This document shows, piece by piece, positions 52,406-63,905 of a stretch of 64,000 bases of DNA. How positions within the stretch are numbered: the first letter of the stretch is position 1; every line of letters starts with the position of its first letter. The translations under genes were made by a program, and so were the position numbers. Origin of the DNA: Bacillus cereus group sp. RP43 (lineage in GTDB: Bacteria > Bacillota > Bacilli > Bacillales > Bacillaceae_G); the NCBI RefSeq assembly GCF_040459645.1, contig NZ_JARVHQ010000001.1:1488001-1552000 (forward strand), given 5' to 3'. Below the pieces are notes generated by a model. It had not been told where the DNA came from and made no database searches. It saw only the letters and a program-made list of their open reading frames with translations.

Positions 52406-53296
52406 ATGGTAATTCAATGGTTCCCAGGGCATATGGCAAAGGCTAGACGCCAAGTAACAGAAAAATTAAAGTTAATTGATGTTGTAATTGAGCTTGTAGA
52501 TGCTCGATTACCTTTATCTTCTCGTAATCCAATGATTGATGAAATTATTACGCATAAACCAAGGCTTGTTGTTTTAAATAAAGCGGATATGGCGGATGAT
52601 CGTCTTACAAAGCAGTGGATTGCATATTTTGATGAAAGAGGTCAAAAGGCAATTTCAATTAATGCACAAGCTGGACAAGGTATGAAGGAAATTGCAGCAG
52701 CTTGTAAAGTTCTTGTCAAAGAAAAATTCGATAAAATGGTTGCTAAAGGCATTAGACCAAGAGCAATTCGTGCTTTAATTGTAGGTATTCCAAATGTTGG
52801 TAAATCTACACTGATTAATAAATTAGCGAAGAAGAATATAGCAAAAACAGGAGATCGTCCTGGTGTTACAACCGCCCAGCAGTGGATTAAAGTTGGGAAA
52901 GAAATGGAATTATTAGATACACCAGGTATTTTGTGGCCTAAATTTGAAGATCAATTAGTTGGTCTTCGTTTAGCGACGACGGGTGCAATTAAAGATTCTA
53001 TATTAAATCTACAGGATGTAGCTATTTATGCGTTACGTTTTATGGAAAAACATTATCCAGAACGTTTAAAAGAGCGATATAATTTAAATGACATTCCAGA
53101 AGAAATTGTGGAGTTATTTGATGCAATTGGAAAAAACAGAGGTTGCTTAATGGGCGGCGGAATGATTGATTATGATAAAACATCTGAGCTTATACTTCGT
53201 GAGCTTCGTGGTGGAAGATTTGGAAAAATGACGTTTGAAACACCAGAAGAGTTTGCAGAGCAGGTAGAAGATGTGGAAAAAGTAGAAGGAGTATAA
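52406..53296 (+). CDS. rbgA: Ribosome biogenesis GTPase RbgA (YlqF)
   Basis: 296 residues; circularly permuted GTPase needed for late 50S assembly (L16 incorporation). The permuted order is G4 [10 protein letters not shown]1 [16 protein letters not shown]2 (PGVT) and G3 DTPG. The N-terminal [16 protein letters not shown] includes the catalytic histidine H9 region. ATG 52406 follows AAGAAGGTGGCAAC; an in-frame start at 52352 lies within lepB. Confidence 0.96.
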   Translation: MVIQWFPGHMAKARRQVTEKLKLIDVVIELVDARLPLSSRNPMIDEIITHKPRLVVLNKADMADDRLTKQWIAYFDERGQKAISINAQAGQGMKEIAAACKVLVKEKFDKMVAKGIRPRAIRALIVGIPNVGKSTLINKLAKKNIAKTGDRPGVTTAQQWIKVGKEMELLDTPGILWPKFEDQLVGLRLATTGAIKDSILNLQDVAIYALRFMEKHYPERLKERYNLNDIPEEIVELFDAIGKNRGCLMGGGMIDYDKTSELILRELRGGRFGKMTFETPEEFAEQVEDVEKVEGV

Positions 53297-53351
53297 GACG
53301 TGCGTTTGTACGTCTTTTCTTTTTGGTTACGTTTAAAAGGAGTGTAAATGG

Positions 53352-54125
53352 ATGCAAAAAATGACTATTCAAGAAGCGGAATGTTTTCTGCAAGAAATTA
53401 TGAGTGAAGAAGACGAGCGTTTTCAAATGTTAGTGAAAGATGAGCGAAAAGGTGTTCAAAAACTAATTTTGAAGTGGTATAAACAAAAAGAGTTAGCGCA
53501 AAAAGAAAGAGAAAAATTTATAGAAATGTCAAAGTACGAAAATGAGTTACGTGAAAAAGGCCTCACATACATTGCTGGTATTGATGAAGTGGGCCGTGGG
53601 CCGTTAGCAGGACCGGTTGTGACGGCGGCTGTCGTCCTTCCGGAAGATTTTTATATTCCAGGATTAAATGACTCGAAAAAATTAAGTGAAGCGAAACGTG
53701 AGCGTTTTTATGATGAAATTACAGAGCATGCAATTGCGATTGGAGTTGGAATTATATCACCACAAGTTATTGATGAAATAAATATTTATCAAGCGACGAA
53801 GCAAGCGATGTTAGATGCCGTTGCTAATTTATCATGTACACCAGAATATTTATTAATCGATGCGATGAAGCTTCCTACATCAATTCCGCAAACATCAATC
53901 ATTAAAGGTGATGCGAAAAGTGTCTCTATTTCAGCTGCATCTATTATTGCGAAAGTGACGAGAGATCGCATGATGAAAGAGTTAGGAGGAAAGTATCCTG
54001 CATATGGATTTGAACAACATATGGGATATGGGACGAAACAGCATTTAGAAGCGATTGAAGCACATGGAGTATTAGAGGAACATCGAAAATCATTTGCGCC
54101 AATTAAAGATATGATTCAAAAATAA
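53352..54125 (+). CDS. rnhB: Ribonuclease HII
   Basis: 257 residues; removes ribonucleotides from DNA and RNA of RNA/DNA hybrids. The catalytic Asp-Glu pair is in [15 protein letters not shown] (about 76), with further acids in [15 protein letters not shown] and LLIDAMKLP segments. The N-terminal ~70 residues form the charged helical extension typical of Bacillus RNase HII. AAAAGGAGTG lies 10 nt before ATG 53352. B. subtilis ylqG and ylqH, which follow there, are missing. Confidence 0.95.
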   Translation: MQKMTIQEAECFLQEIMSEEDERFQMLVKDERKGVQKLILKWYKQKELAQKEREKFIEMSKYENELREKGLTYIAGIDEVGRGPLAGPVVTAAVVLPEDFYIPGLNDSKKLSEAKRERFYDEITEHAIAIGVGIISPQVIDEINIYQATKQAMLDAVANLSCTPEYLLIDAMKLPTSIPQTSIIKGDAKSVSISAASIIAKVTRDRMMKELGGKYPAYGFEQHMGYGTKQHLEAIEAHGVLEEHRKSFAPIKDMIQK

Positions 54126-54150
54126 GCTGTATATTCACAGCTTATTTTTT
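54121..54150 (+). terminator. Terminator of rnhB
   Basis: Stem AATAAGCTGT / ACAGCTTATT overlapping the stop codon, loop ATATTC, then T-rich. Confidence 0.82.
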
Positions 54151-54219
54151 ATTTTGGTATATAAACATTATTATTTTTGAAAAAGAATAAAGCGATTTCA
54201 GTTTTCTGACACTTTATTG

Positions 54220-54248
54220 TAGACAGCGTGCCAATCATCTTATACAAT
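54220..54248 (+). promoter_or_regulatory. Sigma-A promoter of sucCD
   Basis: TAGACA, 17-bp spacer, TACAAT; each hexamer has one mismatch. It lies about 70 bp before sucC. Confidence 0.65.
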
Positions 54249-54318
54249 GGCAATGTAATGTTTTTTAAACATTAAAAAACTTTTTGAGTAAAACAGGAAA
54301 ACAGGGGAGGATGGGACT

Positions 54319-55479
54319 ATGAATATCCATGAGTACCAAGGTAAGGCAGTCCTTAGAAGCTATGGGGTTAGCGTTCCAAACGGGAAGGTTGCATTTACAG
54401 TAGAAGAAGCTGTAGAAGCAGCGAAAGAACTAGGAACGGAAGTATGTGTAGTTAAAGCGCAAATTCACGCTGGTGGACGCGGCAAAGCTGGCGGTGTAAA
54501 AGTTGCGAAAAATTTAGAAGAAGTTCGTACATATGCAGAAAGCATTTTAGGAACTACACTTGTGACGCATCAAACAGGTCCTGAAGGTAAGGAAGTAAAA
54601 CGCTTACTTATCGAAGAAGGTTGCGATATTAAAAAAGAATATTATGTAGGTCTTGTATTAGATCGTGCAACTTCTCAAGTTGTTTTAATGGCATCTGAAG
54701 AAGGTGGAACAGAAATTGAAGAAGTAGCAGAAAAAACGCCTGAAAAAATCTTTAAAGAATATATTGATCCAGCAGTAGGTTTACAAGGTTTCCAAGCGCG
54801 TAGAATCGCGTTTAACATCAATATTCCAAAAGAACTTGTAGGACAAGCTGTGAAGTTTATGATGGGCTTATACAGTGCGTTTATCGAAAAAGATTGCTCT
54901 ATCGCTGAGATTAATCCACTTGTTACAACAGGTGACGGTAAAGTTATGGCGTTAGATGCAAAATTAAACTTTGATTCTAATGCGTTATATCGCAATAAAG
55001 ACATTTTAGAACTTCGTGATCTTGAAGAAGAAGATTCAAAAGAAATTGAAGCTTCTAAATATGACTTAAACTACATTCCTTTAGATGGAAATATCGGTTG
55101 TATGGTTAATGGTGCAGGTTTAGCAATGGCTACAATGGATATCATTAAACATTACCATGGTGACCCGGCTAACTTCTTAGATGTTGGTGGCGGCGCAACA
55201 GCTGAAAAAGTTACAGAAGCATTCAAAATTATCCTTTCTGACAAAAATGTAAAAGGTATCTTCGTTAACATTTTTGGTGGCATTATGAAGTGTGATGTTA
55301 TCGCAGAAGGTGTTATTGAAGCAACTAAGCAGGTAGGTCTTGAGTTGCCTTTAGTTGTACGTCTTGAAGGTACAAACGTAGAGTTAGGAAAGAAAATTTT
55401 AAATGAGTCTGGTTTAAATATTGTTGCAGCAGAATCTATGGCAGACGGTGCACAAAAAATTGTTTCACTAGTGGGCTAA
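54319..55479 (+). CDS. sucC: Succinyl-CoA synthetase beta subunit
   Basis: 386 residues; with SucD makes succinate and ATP/GTP from succinyl-CoA in the TCA cycle. An N-terminal ATP-grasp domain starts [17 protein letters not shown] and includes [15 protein letters not shown]; the C-terminal flavodoxin-like part has [13 protein letters not shown] and [30 protein letters not shown] precedes ATG 54319. Followed by sucD after 19 bp. Confidence 0.97.
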   Translation: MNIHEYQGKAVLRSYGVSVPNGKVAFTVEEAVEAAKELGTEVCVVKAQIHAGGRGKAGGVKVAKNLEEVRTYAESILGTTLVTHQTGPEGKEVKRLLIEEGCDIKKEYYVGLVLDRATSQVVLMASEEGGTEIEEVAEKTPEKIFKEYIDPAVGLQGFQARRIAFNINIPKELVGQAVKFMMGLYSAFIEKDCSIAEINPLVTTGDGKVMALDAKLNFDSNALYRNKDILELRDLEEEDSKEIEASKYDLNYIPLDGNIGCMVNGAGLAMATMDIIKHYHGDPANFLDVGGGATAEKVTEAFKIILSDKNVKGIFVNIFGGIMKCDVIAEGVIEATKQVGLELPLVVRLEGTNVELGKKILNESGLNIVAAESMADGAQKIVSLVG

Positions 55480-55498
55480 TAGAAAGCGGGGGAGAAAA

Positions 55499-56401
55499 AT
55501 GAGCGTATTAGTTAATAAAGATACAAAAGTTATTGTTCAAGGTATTACAGGTTCTCAAGGATTATTCCATACAAAGCAAATGATTGAATACGGTACGAAA
55601 ATTGTAGGTGGTGTAACACCAGGTAAAGGTGGCACTGATATTGAAGGTGTACCAGTATTTGATACAGTAGAAGATGCTGTGAAAGCAACAGGCGCAAACG
55701 CTTCAGTTGTATACGTTCCACCCGCTTTTGCGGCTGATGCAATTATGGAAGCAGTTGATGCAAAGATTGATTTAGTAGTATGTATTACTGAAGGAATCCC
55801 TGTATTAGATATGGTAAAAGTAAAGAGATATATGGCGGGTAAACATACACGTTTACTTGGACCAAACTGCCCTGGTGTGATTACACCTGACGAATGTAAA
55901 ATTGGTATTATGCCAGGATATATTCACAAAAAAGGTCATGTTGGTATCGTGTCTCGCTCTGGTACATTAACGTATGAAGCTGTACATCAGTTAACACAAG
56001 AAGGTATTGGCCAATCTACTGCTGTAGGTATCGGCGGGGACCCTGTTAACGGTACAGACTTTATTGATGCGTTAAAAGCATTTAATGAAGATGAAGAAAC
56101 ACATGCTGTAATTATGATTGGTGAAATCGGCGGTACGGCAGAAGAAGAAGCAGCTGAATGGGTAAAAGCTAATATGACAAAACCAGTTGTAGGTTTCATT
56201 GGTGGTCAAACTGCGCCTGAAGGCAAACGTATGGGTCATGCTGGGGCGATCATTTCTGGCGGCAAAGGAACTGCTGCTGAAAAGATTAAAACAATGGAAG
56301 CTTGTGGTATTAAAGTAGCGGAAACACCAGCTGTTATGGGTGAAACATTAATCTCTGTTTTAAAAGAAAAGGGATTATTTGAGACTTGTAAAAACTATTA
56401 A
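55499..56401 (+). CDS. sucD: Succinyl-CoA synthetase alpha subunit
   Basis: 300 residues; binds CoA and carries the phosphorylated histidine. Marks are [16 protein letters not shown] (CoA-binding), [24 protein letters not shown] and the active-site histidine in [26 protein letters not shown] precedes ATG 55499. Cotranscribed with sucC and closed by a terminator. Confidence 0.97.
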   Translation: MSVLVNKDTKVIVQGITGSQGLFHTKQMIEYGTKIVGGVTPGKGGTDIEGVPVFDTVEDAVKATGANASVVYVPPAFAADAIMEAVDAKIDLVVCITEGIPVLDMVKVKRYMAGKHTRLLGPNCPGVITPDECKIGIMPGYIHKKGHVGIVSRSGTLTYEAVHQLTQEGIGQSTAVGIGGDPVNGTDFIDALKAFNEDEETHAVIMIGEIGGTAEEEAAEWVKANMTKPVVGFIGGQTAPEGKRMGHAGAIISGGKGTAAEKIKTMEACGIKVAETPAVMGETLISVLKEKGLFETCKNY

Positions 56402-56409
56402 TCTTTTTG

Positions 56410-56442
56410 AAAGACACCTTCTTATTAGAGGGTGTCTTTTTA
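56410..56442 (+). terminator. Terminator of sucCD
   Basis: 13-bp stem AAAGACACCTTCT / AGAGGGTGTCTTT (one G-U), TATT loop, T-tract. Confidence 0.92.
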
Positions 56443-56489
56443 CACTTTTTCTGTTTACATAATAAAAATTATGGGTAAGGAGAATTAGG

Positions 56490-57359
56490 ATGAAAAGAGA
56501 ACGATTACTACATCTTCATTACGTGTTAGCGGATCATTGGAAGGCGATGGAGAGACTGCTATATGTCGATCCGGAATTGAAGGTAATATACAATTTTAAC
56601 CAAAAACAAATAGAAAACTACACTGGAATATCCCCGGAAAAATCTGCAGAACTAGTAAATTTCCTCCAAAGTTCAAACCTTTCGAAATATATATCTTATT
56701 TAGAGAGAAATCAAATCTTTTATGTGACTATATGGGATGAAAATTACCCGCAATTATTACGTGAAATACAAGACCCTCCTTTTGTTTTATATGGAAAAGG
56801 AGAGAAGAATTTTTTAAATAAAGTAAATAAATTGGCGGTTGTTGGAACGAGAGAACCGTCGTTATACAGTCGTGAGAGTATAGAGTTTATTTTACATCCT
56901 TTATTAGAAAGAGAATGGCTTATTGTGAGTGGATTTGCAAGAGGGATAGATACAATTGCTCATGAAGTTACAGTAGGGCAGAATTGCCCGACTATTGCAA
57001 TATTAGGACACGGATTATATTATATGTACCCAAAGGAGAATAGAGGTTTATATGACACGTGGAAAGACTATATATTGTTATTGACAGAGTATCCGCCGCA
57101 TTATGCGCCGAAAAAATGGTATTTCCCAAAAAGAAATCGAATTATTAGCGGTATAAGTAAAGGTGTTTTAGTTGTAGAAGCAAAAACGAGAAGTGGATCC
57201 CTTATTACTGCAGACCTTGCGTTAGAACAAAATAGAGAGGTGTTTGCTCTTCCTGGACCTATATTTATTGAGAGTGCAGCGGGAACGAATTATTTAATTC
57301 AACAAGGCGCAAAGCTAGTAAGAAATGCGGAGGATATCCTTGAAGAAATTTTAAATTAA
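56490..57359 (+). CDS. dprA: DNA processing protein DprA (Smf)
   Basis: 289 residues; loads RecA on incoming single-stranded DNA during transformation. The Rossmann-like DNA-processing domain has VVGTREPSLYSRESIE, SGFARGIDTIAHEV, the KKWYFPKRNRIISGIS segment and EAKTRSGSLITADLAL. The N-terminal ~75 residues replace the SAM-like domain and are poorly conserved. TAAGGAGAATTAGG precedes the ATG. As in B. subtilis it lies between sucD and topA. Confidence 0.95.
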   Translation: MKRERLLHLHYVLADHWKAMERLLYVDPELKVIYNFNQKQIENYTGISPEKSAELVNFLQSSNLSKYISYLERNQIFYVTIWDENYPQLLREIQDPPFVLYGKGEKNFLNKVNKLAVVGTREPSLYSRESIEFILHPLLEREWLIVSGFARGIDTIAHEVTVGQNCPTIAILGHGLYYMYPKENRGLYDTWKDYILLLTEYPPHYAPKKWYFPKRNRIISGISKGVLVVEAKTRSGSLITADLALEQNREVFALPGPIFIESAAGTNYLIQQGAKLVRNAEDILEEILN

Positions 57360-57391
57360 CCATATATTTTTATGTTTTTATTAAACAATTA

Positions 57392-57421
57392 TTGACAAAT
57401 GGTAGATTGTCGCTGTATGGT
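57392..57421 (+). promoter_or_regulatory. Upstream promoter of topA (P1)
   Basis: Perfect TTGACA, 18-bp spacer, TATGGT; about 85 bp before topA. Confidence 0.5.
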
Positions 57422-57435
57422 ATATTCATTCTTGA

Positions 57436-57464
57436 TTGACAAAAACAAGAGAAATCAATAAGAT
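57436..57464 (+). promoter_or_regulatory. Downstream promoter of topA (P2)
   Basis: Perfect TTGACA, 17-bp spacer, TAAGAT; about 40 bp before topA. Confidence 0.5.
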
Positions 57465-57503
57465 TGATGAAGACTTGAATCCACCTCTTAAGGAGGCACT
57501 AGC

Positions 57504-59582
57504 ATGTCAGATTACCTCGTAATCGTGGAGTCGCCTTCTAAGGCGAAGACCATTGAAAAATATTTAGGGAAAAAATACAAAGTCGTCGCGTCCATGGGAC
57601 ATGTCCGCGATTTACCTAAAAGCCAAATGGGGATAGAAGTAAAGAATAACTTCACCCCGAAGTATATTACCATTCGTGGTAAGGGTCCCGTTTTAAAAGA
57701 TTTAAAATCAGCGGCAAAAAAAGCAAAGAAAGTCTATCTCGCGGCCGATCCGGATCGTGAAGGAGAAGCAATTGCTTGGCATTTAGCAAATACGTTAAAT
57801 GTGGACGTTGAATCAGATTGCCGAGTTGTATTTAATGAGATTACAAAAGATGCAATAAAAGAATCATTTAAATATCCTCGTGCAATTAATATGGATTTAG
57901 TAGATGCACAACAGGCAAGGCGTATACTCGATCGTCTTGTTGGCTACAATATTAGTCCTTTATTATGGAAGAAAGTAAAAAAAGGATTAAGTGCAGGACG
58001 CGTACAATCTGTAGCAGTTCGTTTAATCATCGAACGTGAAAGAGAAATTCAAAGTTTTGAACCTGAAGAATTCTGGACAATTAAAACAGAATTTGTGAAA
58101 GGAAAAGACACATTTGAAGCAAGCTTTTACGGTGTAGATGGTGAAAAAGTTCAATTAACGAACGAAGCACAAGTAAACGAAATAATCGAAAAGATGAAAG
58201 ACAATGCGTTTTCGGTTGAAAATGTAACGCGAAAAGAGCGAAAGCGTAACCCTGCATTACCGTTTACAACATCTTCCTTGCAACAAGAGGCAGCGCGTAA
58301 GTTAAATATGCGAGCAAAGAAAACAATGATGCTTGCACAGCAGCTGTATGAAGGGATAGATCTTGGAAAACAAGGGACTGTAGGTCTTATTACGTATATG
58401 AGAACTGATTCAACACGTATCTCAGAAACAGCTCAAACAGAGGCTCGTGATTACATTACTGAGGCGTTTGGTGCGGAATACATAGGAACAGAGAAGAAGA
58501 AAGAAACGAAAAAGTCGAAAGCACAAGATGCGCATGAGGCGATTCGTCCTACTTCGGTAATGAGAAAGCCAGAGGAACTAAAAAGTTTCTTAAGTCGTGA
58601 TCAACTCCGTTTGTATAAACTGATTTGGGAGCGATTTGTTGCAAGTCAAATGGCATCTGCTATAATGGATACTGTTACAGCGAGACTCATTAATAACAAT
58701 GTTCAGTTCCGTGCAAGTGGATCAGTTGTAAAGTTCCCAGGATTTATGAAAGTGTACGTAGAGTCGAAAGATGATGGTGCGGAAGAAAAGGATAAGATGT
58801 TGCCACCGTTAGAAGTAGGTGAAACTGTATTTTCAAAAGATATAGAACCGAAGCAACATTACACACAGCCTCCGCCACGTTATACAGAGGCTCGTCTAGT
58901 AAGGACACTTGAAGAGCTTGGAATTGGGAGACCGTCTACTTATGTACCGACACTTGAAACAATCCAAAAACGAGGATACGTTGCTTTAGATAATAAACGC
59001 TTCGTTCCGACTGAGCTTGGTGGAATAGTAATCGAACTTATTTTAGAGTTTTTCCCAGAAATTATTAACATTGAATTTACTGCCAACATGGAGCAAAGCC
59101 TTGATGAAGTAGAAGAAGGAAATGCAAATTGGGTGAAAATTGTTGATGATTTCTACGTAGGATTTGAACCGCGCTTAGAAAAAGCGGAAAAAGAAATGCG
59201 TGAAGTGGAAATTAAAGATGAACCAGCTGGGGAAGACTGTGAATTATGTAGTCACCCGATGGTCTTTAAAATGGGTAAATATGGGAAGTTTATGGCTTGT
59301 TCAAATTTCCCGGAATGTCGTAATACAAAACCGATTGTAAAAGAAATCGGTGTTACTTGTCCGAAGTGTGATAAAGGGCAAATTATTGAACGCCGTAGTA
59401 ATAAAAAGAAACGTCTTTTCTACGGATGCGGTACGTATCCAGAATGTGACTTTGTATCTTGGGATAAGCCGATTGGTCGTAAATGTCCGAAGTGTGAAGG
59501 TATGCTCGTAGAGAAAAAGTTGAAAAAAGGCGTGCAAGTACAATGTATTTCGTGTGATTATGAAGAAGAACAACAAATGTGA
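57504..59582 (+). CDS. topA: DNA topoisomerase I (type IA)
   Basis: 692 residues; relaxes negative supercoils by single-strand passage. The Toprim domain has [17 protein letters not shown] and [13 protein letters not shown]; the active-site tyrosine is in [13 protein letters not shown] (about residue 299). Zinc-ribbon motifs at the C-terminus contain paired cysteines ([33 protein letters not shown]). AAGGAGGCACTAGC precedes ATG 57504. Two promoter-like elements lie upstream. Confidence 0.97.
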   Translation: MSDYLVIVESPSKAKTIEKYLGKKYKVVASMGHVRDLPKSQMGIEVKNNFTPKYITIRGKGPVLKDLKSAAKKAKKVYLAADPDREGEAIAWHLANTLNVDVESDCRVVFNEITKDAIKESFKYPRAINMDLVDAQQARRILDRLVGYNISPLLWKKVKKGLSAGRVQSVAVRLIIEREREIQSFEPEEFWTIKTEFVKGKDTFEASFYGVDGEKVQLTNEAQVNEIIEKMKDNAFSVENVTRKERKRNPALPFTTSSLQQEAARKLNMRAKKTMMLAQQLYEGIDLGKQGTVGLITYMRTDSTRISETAQTEARDYITEAFGAEYIGTEKKKETKKSKAQDAHEAIRPTSVMRKPEELKSFLSRDQLRLYKLIWERFVASQMASAIMDTVTARLINNNVQFRASGSVVKFPGFMKVYVESKDDGAEEKDKMLPPLEVGETVFSKDIEPKQHYTQPPPRYTEARLVRTLEELGIGRPSTYVPTLETIQKRGYVALDNKRFVPTELGGIVIELILEFFPEIINIEFTANMEQSLDEVEEGNANWVKIVDDFYVGFEPRLEKAEKEMREVEIKDEPAGEDCELCSHPMVFKMGKYGKFMACSNFPECRNTKPIVKEIGVTCPKCDKGQIIERRSNKKKRLFYGCGTYPECDFVSWDKPIGRKCPKCEGMLVEKKLKKGVQVQCISCDYEEEQQM

Positions 59583-59605
59583 GCGTAACTGCTCACATTT
59601 TTTTC
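59575..59605 (+). terminator. Terminator of topA
   Basis: 10-bp stem AAATGTGAGC / GCTCACATTT spanning the stop codon, loop GTAACT, then T-tract. Confidence 0.9.
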
Positions 59606-59630
59606 GGGAAGAAAAGGAAAGGTGATATAT

Positions 59631-60935
59631 ATGACAACACAAGTAGTAAACGTCATTGGCGCAGGTCTTGCAGGAAGCGAAGCAGCTTACCAAATTGCAA
59701 AGCGTGGTGTCCAAGTAAAATTATATGAAATGAGACCAGTAAGGCAAACACCAGCTCATCATACAGATAAATTTGCTGAATTAGTATGTAGTAACTCACT
59801 TCGCGCAAACACATTAACAAATGCTGTTGGTGTTATTAAAGAAGAAATGCGCCTAATGGATTCTGTCATTATTCGTGCAGCTGATGAATGCTCTGTACCA
59901 GCAGGAGGTGCTTTAGCTGTAGACCGTCATGAATTCGCGGCGAAAGTGACTGAATATGTGAAAAATCATCCGAACGTAACTGTAATGAATGAGGAAATCA
60001 CTGAAATTCCAGAGGGGCCAACTGTTATTGCGACAGGTCCGCTTACGTCTCCAGATCTTTCTGCACAATTAAAAAAACTAACAGGTGAAGATTATTTTTA
60101 TTTCTATGATGCTGCAGCGCCAATCGTTGAGAAAGACAGCATTGACATGAATAAAGTATATTTAAAATCTCGTTATGATAAAGGTGAAGCGGCATATTTA
60201 AACTGTCCAATGACAGAAGAAGAGTTTGATCGCTTTTATGAGGCTTTAATTGCTGCTGAGACAGTGCCTTTAAAAGAATTTGAAAAAGAAATTTTCTTTG
60301 AAGGTTGTATGCCAGTAGAAGTTATGGCAAGTAGAGGGAGACAGACGTTAGTATTTGGACCGATGAAGCCTGTTGGGTTAGAAGATCCGAAAACAGGGAA
60401 AACACCGTATGCGGTTGTTCAGTTACGTCAAGATGATGCAGCAGGAACATTGTACAATATTGTAGGCTTCCAAACACATTTAAAGTGGGGGCCACAAAAA
60501 GAAGTGTTACAGCTAATTCCAGGACTAGAAAACGCAGAGATTGTACGTTATGGTGTAATGCATCGTAATACGTTTATTAATTCACCTAATTTGCTTCGTC
60601 CAACATATCAATATAAACAACGTGATGATTTATTCTTCGCTGGTCAAATGACTGGTGTAGAGGGTTATGTTGAATCAGCAGCATCAGGATTATTAGCGGG
60701 TATTAACGCTGCTCGACTTGTACAAGGTGAAGAGCCAGTTGTATTACCACCTGTAACTGCAATGGGAAGTATGGCAAATTATATTACTGCGACAAATGCG
60801 AAAAACTTCCAGCCGATGAATGCAAACTTCGGATTATTTGCACCGTTAGAGAAGAAAATTAAAAAGAAACAAGAGCGAAATGAAGCATATGCTACACGCG
60901 CTTTGGAAACAATTCAAAATTTTGTAAATATTTAA
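59631..60935 (+). CDS. trmFO: Folate-dependent tRNA m5U54 methyltransferase TrmFO
   Basis: 434 residues; flavoenzyme (formerly Gid) that forms ribothymidine 54 using methylene-THF. The FAD dinucleotide loop is [16 protein letters not shown] at the N-terminus; [10 protein letters not shown] and [14 protein letters not shown] carry conserved cysteines, and [18 protein letters not shown] is the GidA-type signature. ATG 59631 is well spaced from AAGGAAAGGTGA; an in-frame GTG at 59622 overlaps that site. Confidence 0.96.
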   Translation: MTTQVVNVIGAGLAGSEAAYQIAKRGVQVKLYEMRPVRQTPAHHTDKFAELVCSNSLRANTLTNAVGVIKEEMRLMDSVIIRAADECSVPAGGALAVDRHEFAAKVTEYVKNHPNVTVMNEEITEIPEGPTVIATGPLTSPDLSAQLKKLTGEDYFYFYDAAAPIVEKDSIDMNKVYLKSRYDKGEAAYLNCPMTEEEFDRFYEALIAAETVPLKEFEKEIFFEGCMPVEVMASRGRQTLVFGPMKPVGLEDPKTGKTPYAVVQLRQDDAAGTLYNIVGFQTHLKWGPQKEVLQLIPGLENAEIVRYGVMHRNTFINSPNLLRPTYQYKQRDDLFFAGQMTGVEGYVESAASGLLAGINAARLVQGEEPVVLPPVTAMGSMANYITATNAKNFQPMNANFGLFAPLEKKIKKKQERNEAYATRALETIQNFVNI

Positions 60936-60948
60936 TTAAATTTCTTGC

Positions 60949-60985
60949 AAAGGCTACTAAGTTGTGCTACGATTTAGTAGCCTTT
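60949..60985 (+). repeat. Stem-loop between trmFO and xerC
   Basis: Perfect 12-bp arms AAAGGCTACTAA / TTAGTAGCCTTT with a 13-nt loop, then ATTGAGG. Only three T residues end the stem, and the xerC ribosome site follows at once. It could be a weak terminator or could affect xerC translation. Confidence 0.65.
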
Positions 60986-61000
60986 ATTGAGGTGAGTTAT

Positions 61001-61906
61001 ATGGATGTGAATGTGAAGAAATTGTTACAATTATTCGTTGGATATTTACAAATTGAAAGAAATTATTCAAAATATACAATTGCAAGTTATCAAAATGATT
61101 TAGAACATTTTGTGCAATTTATGGAGCGAGAAGGCATATCCTCTTTTTTAGATGTTACATACGCGGATGTTCGTTTATACTTGACGACGTTGCACGATGA
61201 AAAGTTAGCCCGTAAATCTGTCGCAAGGAAAGTATCAAGCTTACGAAGTTTATATCGTTTTTTGATGCGTGAAGGTTATCGAAAAGATAATCCGTTTGCA
61301 CTTGCGTCACTCCCCAAGAAAGAATTGTCAATCCCAAAGTTTTTATATGCTGAAGAGTTAGAGGAATTGTTTGAAGTTTCTGATACAGAGACGCCATTAG
61401 GTCAAAGGAATCAAGCTTTATTAGAGTTGATGTATGCAACTGGGATTCGTGTAAGCGAATGTGTTAATTTGCAACTTACCGACATTGACTTTGCAGTGGG
61501 AACAATTTTAGTGATGGGAAAAGGGAAAAAACAAAGATATATTCCGTTCGGAAGCTATGCACAAGATGCTTTAATTACTTATATAGAGAACGGGAGAAAA
61601 CAGTTAGCTCAAAAGACTGAAGAACAATCTCATATGGTATTTTTAAATGCGAAAGGTAAGCCGTTAACAGATCAGGGTGTACGTTATGTGTTGAACGAAC
61701 TCATTAAGAAAGCTTCACTTACAATGCGGATAAGTCCCCATATGTTAAGGCATACATTTGCTACACATATGTTGGATGAAGGAGCGGATTTACGTACTGT
61801 GCAGGAGCTATTAGGTCATGAAAATTTGTCGACGACACAAATTTATACGCATGTCTCTAAAGAAAGATTGCGTTCTGTGTACATGAAGCATCACCCGCGG
61901 GCATAA
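61001..61906 (+). CDS. xerC: Tyrosine recombinase XerC (CodV)
   Basis: 301 residues; with XerD/RipX resolves chromosome dimers at dif. The N-terminal SAM-like core-binding domain (about 1-90) is followed by the catalytic domain with Arg in ATGIRVSECVNL, Lys in GKGKKQRYIP, His-Arg in HMLRHTFATHM, His in LLGHENLSTTQ and the nucleophile Tyr in IYTHVS. ATG 61001 is 8 nt from GAGG; a GTG at 61007 would give a 299-residue form. First gene of the xerC-hslV-hslU-codY set. Confidence 0.95.
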   Translation: MDVNVKKLLQLFVGYLQIERNYSKYTIASYQNDLEHFVQFMEREGISSFLDVTYADVRLYLTTLHDEKLARKSVARKVSSLRSLYRFLMREGYRKDNPFALASLPKKELSIPKFLYAEELEELFEVSDTETPLGQRNQALLELMYATGIRVSECVNLQLTDIDFAVGTILVMGKGKKQRYIPFGSYAQDALITYIENGRKQLAQKTEEQSHMVFLNAKGKPLTDQGVRYVLNELIKKASLTMRISPHMLRHTFATHMLDEGADLRTVQELLGHENLSTTQIYTHVSKERLRSVYMKHHPRA

Positions 61907-61948
61907 ATTGCTTTTAAAGCTATAAAAACATATAAAGGAGTTTTTTCT

Positions 61949-62491
61949 ATGGGAAATTTCCACGCTACAACGATATTTGCAGTTCATCATAATGGAGAAT
62001 GTGCAATGGCTGGAGATGGTCAGGTAACGATGGGGAATGCTGTTGTAATGAAACATACAGCTCGCAAAGTTCGCAAACTTTTCCAAGGGAAAGTTTTAGC
62101 TGGTTTTGCAGGCTCAGTTGCTGATGCATTTACTCTTTTTGAAATGTTTGAAGGAAAATTAGAAGAGTATAATGGCAACTTGCAGCGCGCTGCAGTTGAG
62201 ATGGCGAAACAATGGCGTGGTGATAAAATGCTACGTCAGCTAGAAGCAATGCTCATTGTCATGGATAAAACAACGATGCTCCTTGTTTCAGGTACAGGAG
62301 AAGTAATTGAACCAGATGATGGTATTTTAGCAATTGGTTCAGGTGGACATTATGCACTTGCTGCTGGTCGTGCTTTAAAGCAACATGCAAGTGAACAATT
62401 AACAGCGAAACAAATTGCGAAGGCCAGTTTAGAAATTGCAGGCGATATTTGTGTTTATACGAACCACAACATAATTGTTGAAGAATTGTAG
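61949..62491 (+). CDS. hslV: ATP-dependent protease subunit HslV (ClpQ/CodW)
   Basis: 180 residues; proteasome beta-like peptidase partner of HslU. Family marks are [25 protein letters not shown] (core [15 protein letters not shown]), [16 protein letters not shown] and [19 protein letters not shown]. The N-terminus is [12 protein letters not shown]: residue 2 is Gly, not the Ser found in B. subtilis CodW, so the nucleophile would have to be a Thr exposed by removing MGNFHA. AAAGGAG precedes ATG 61949. hslU follows after 22 bp. Confidence 0.95.
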   Translation: MGNFHATTIFAVHHNGECAMAGDGQVTMGNAVVMKHTARKVRKLFQGKVLAGFAGSVADAFTLFEMFEGKLEEYNGNLQRAAVEMAKQWRGDKMLRQLEAMLIVMDKTTMLLVSGTGEVIEPDDGILAIGSGGHYALAAGRALKQHASEQLTAKQIAKASLEIAGDICVYTNHNIIVEEL

Positions 62492-62513
62492 AATCGTAAG
62501 GGAGGCATTTTAT

Positions 62514-63905
62514 ATGCATTTACATTTTACTCCGCGCCAAATTGTGGAAAAATTAGATCAATACATCATCGGTCAAAAAGATGCAAAGAAAGCGGTTGCT
62601 GTAGCTCTACGAAATCGATACCGTCGCAGTAAATTAGTTGAAAATTTACGTGATGAAATTGCACCTAAAAACATTTTAATGATTGGACCGACAGGTGTTG
62701 GTAAAACAGAGGTAGCACGGCGAATGGCGAAACTCGTTGGAGCACCTTTTATTAAGGTTGAAGCGACGAAATTTACAGAAGTTGGATATGTGGGTCGAGA
62801 TGTAGAGTCGATGGTCCGCGACCTTGTTGAAACGTCTGTTCGTATCGTGAAAGAGGAAATGGTAGTTAAAGTTCAAGATAAAGCAGAAGAGCAAGCGAAT
62901 CAACGTCTTGTTGAAATTTTAGTGCCGAGTCCGGAGAAACAATCTGGATTTAAAAATCCATTAGAAATGCTTTTTGGTGGTAATCAAAATTCAAACCAAA
63001 CATCTGATGCACAGGAAGATGATGAAATCGAAAAGAAACGTCAAGATGTGGAAAGAAAGCTTGCGGCAGGCCTTCTTGAAGATGAAGTGGTATCAATCGA
63101 AGTGACGGAACAACAGTCTTCTATGTTTGATATGTTGCAAGGAACTGGCATGGAGCAAATGGGGATGAATTTCCAAGATGCACTAGGAAGTATCATGCCG
63201 AAAAAAACGAAAAAACGTAAACTTTCTGTAAAAGAAGCAAGAAAACTCTTGACAAATGAAGAGGCACAGCGCTTAATTGATATGGATGAAGTTACACAAG
63301 AGGCTGTTTATCGTGCTGAACAGCTCGGGATTATTTTTATCGATGAAATTGACAAAATTGCTGGTAAGCAGTCGAATAGCGTAGATGTATCGCGTGAAGG
63401 TGTGCAACGTGACATTTTACCGATTGTAGAAGGATCGAATGTTGCAACAAAATACGGATCAGTAAAAACGGATTATATTTTATTTGTTGCAGCTGGAGCG
63501 TTCCATATGTCTAAACCGTCGGATTTAATTCCGGAATTGCAAGGGAGATTTCCGATTCGAGTAGAATTAACAAAACTATCGGCGGATGATTTTGTTAAAA
63601 TATTAATCGAGCCAGACAATGCGCTAATTAAACAGTACATGGCGTTATTAGCGACTGAAGGTATAGAAATTGAATTTTCAGACGAAGCTATTCGTAAGAT
63701 TGCTGAGATTGCTTATCAAGTTAATCAGGATACAGATAATATTGGAGCGAGAAGACTTCATACTATTATGGAGAAGCTCCTTGAAGATTTATCGTTTGAG
63801 GCATCTGAAATTACGTTAGAGAAAATAACGATAACACCTCAATATGTTGAGGAAAAATTAGCGACAATAGCTAAAAATAAAGATGTGAGCCAGTTTATTT
63901 TGTAA
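62514..63905 (+). CDS. hslU: ATP-dependent protease ATPase subunit HslU (ClpY)
   Basis: 463 residues; AAA+ unfoldase that feeds HslV. Walker A is [14 protein letters not shown], Walker [14 protein letters not shown], with the pore loop GYVGRDVES and the I domain (about 110-240, charged and variable) between. The C-terminal end VSQFIL inserts between HslV subunits. ATG 62514 follows AAGGGAGGC; an in-frame start at 62475 lies within hslV. Confidence 0.97.
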   Translation: MHLHFTPRQIVEKLDQYIIGQKDAKKAVAVALRNRYRRSKLVENLRDEIAPKNILMIGPTGVGKTEVARRMAKLVGAPFIKVEATKFTEVGYVGRDVESMVRDLVETSVRIVKEEMVVKVQDKAEEQANQRLVEILVPSPEKQSGFKNPLEMLFGGNQNSNQTSDAQEDDEIEKKRQDVERKLAAGLLEDEVVSIEVTEQQSSMFDMLQGTGMEQMGMNFQDALGSIMPKKTKKRKLSVKEARKLLTNEEAQRLIDMDEVTQEAVYRAEQLGIIFIDEIDKIAGKQSNSVDVSREGVQRDILPIVEGSNVATKYGSVKTDYILFVAAGAFHMSKPSDLIPELQGRFPIRVELTKLSADDFVKILIEPDNALIKQYMALLATEGIEIEFSDEAIRKIAEIAYQVNQDTDNIGARRLHTIMEKLLEDLSFEASEITLEKITITPQYVEEKLATIAKNKDVSQFIL

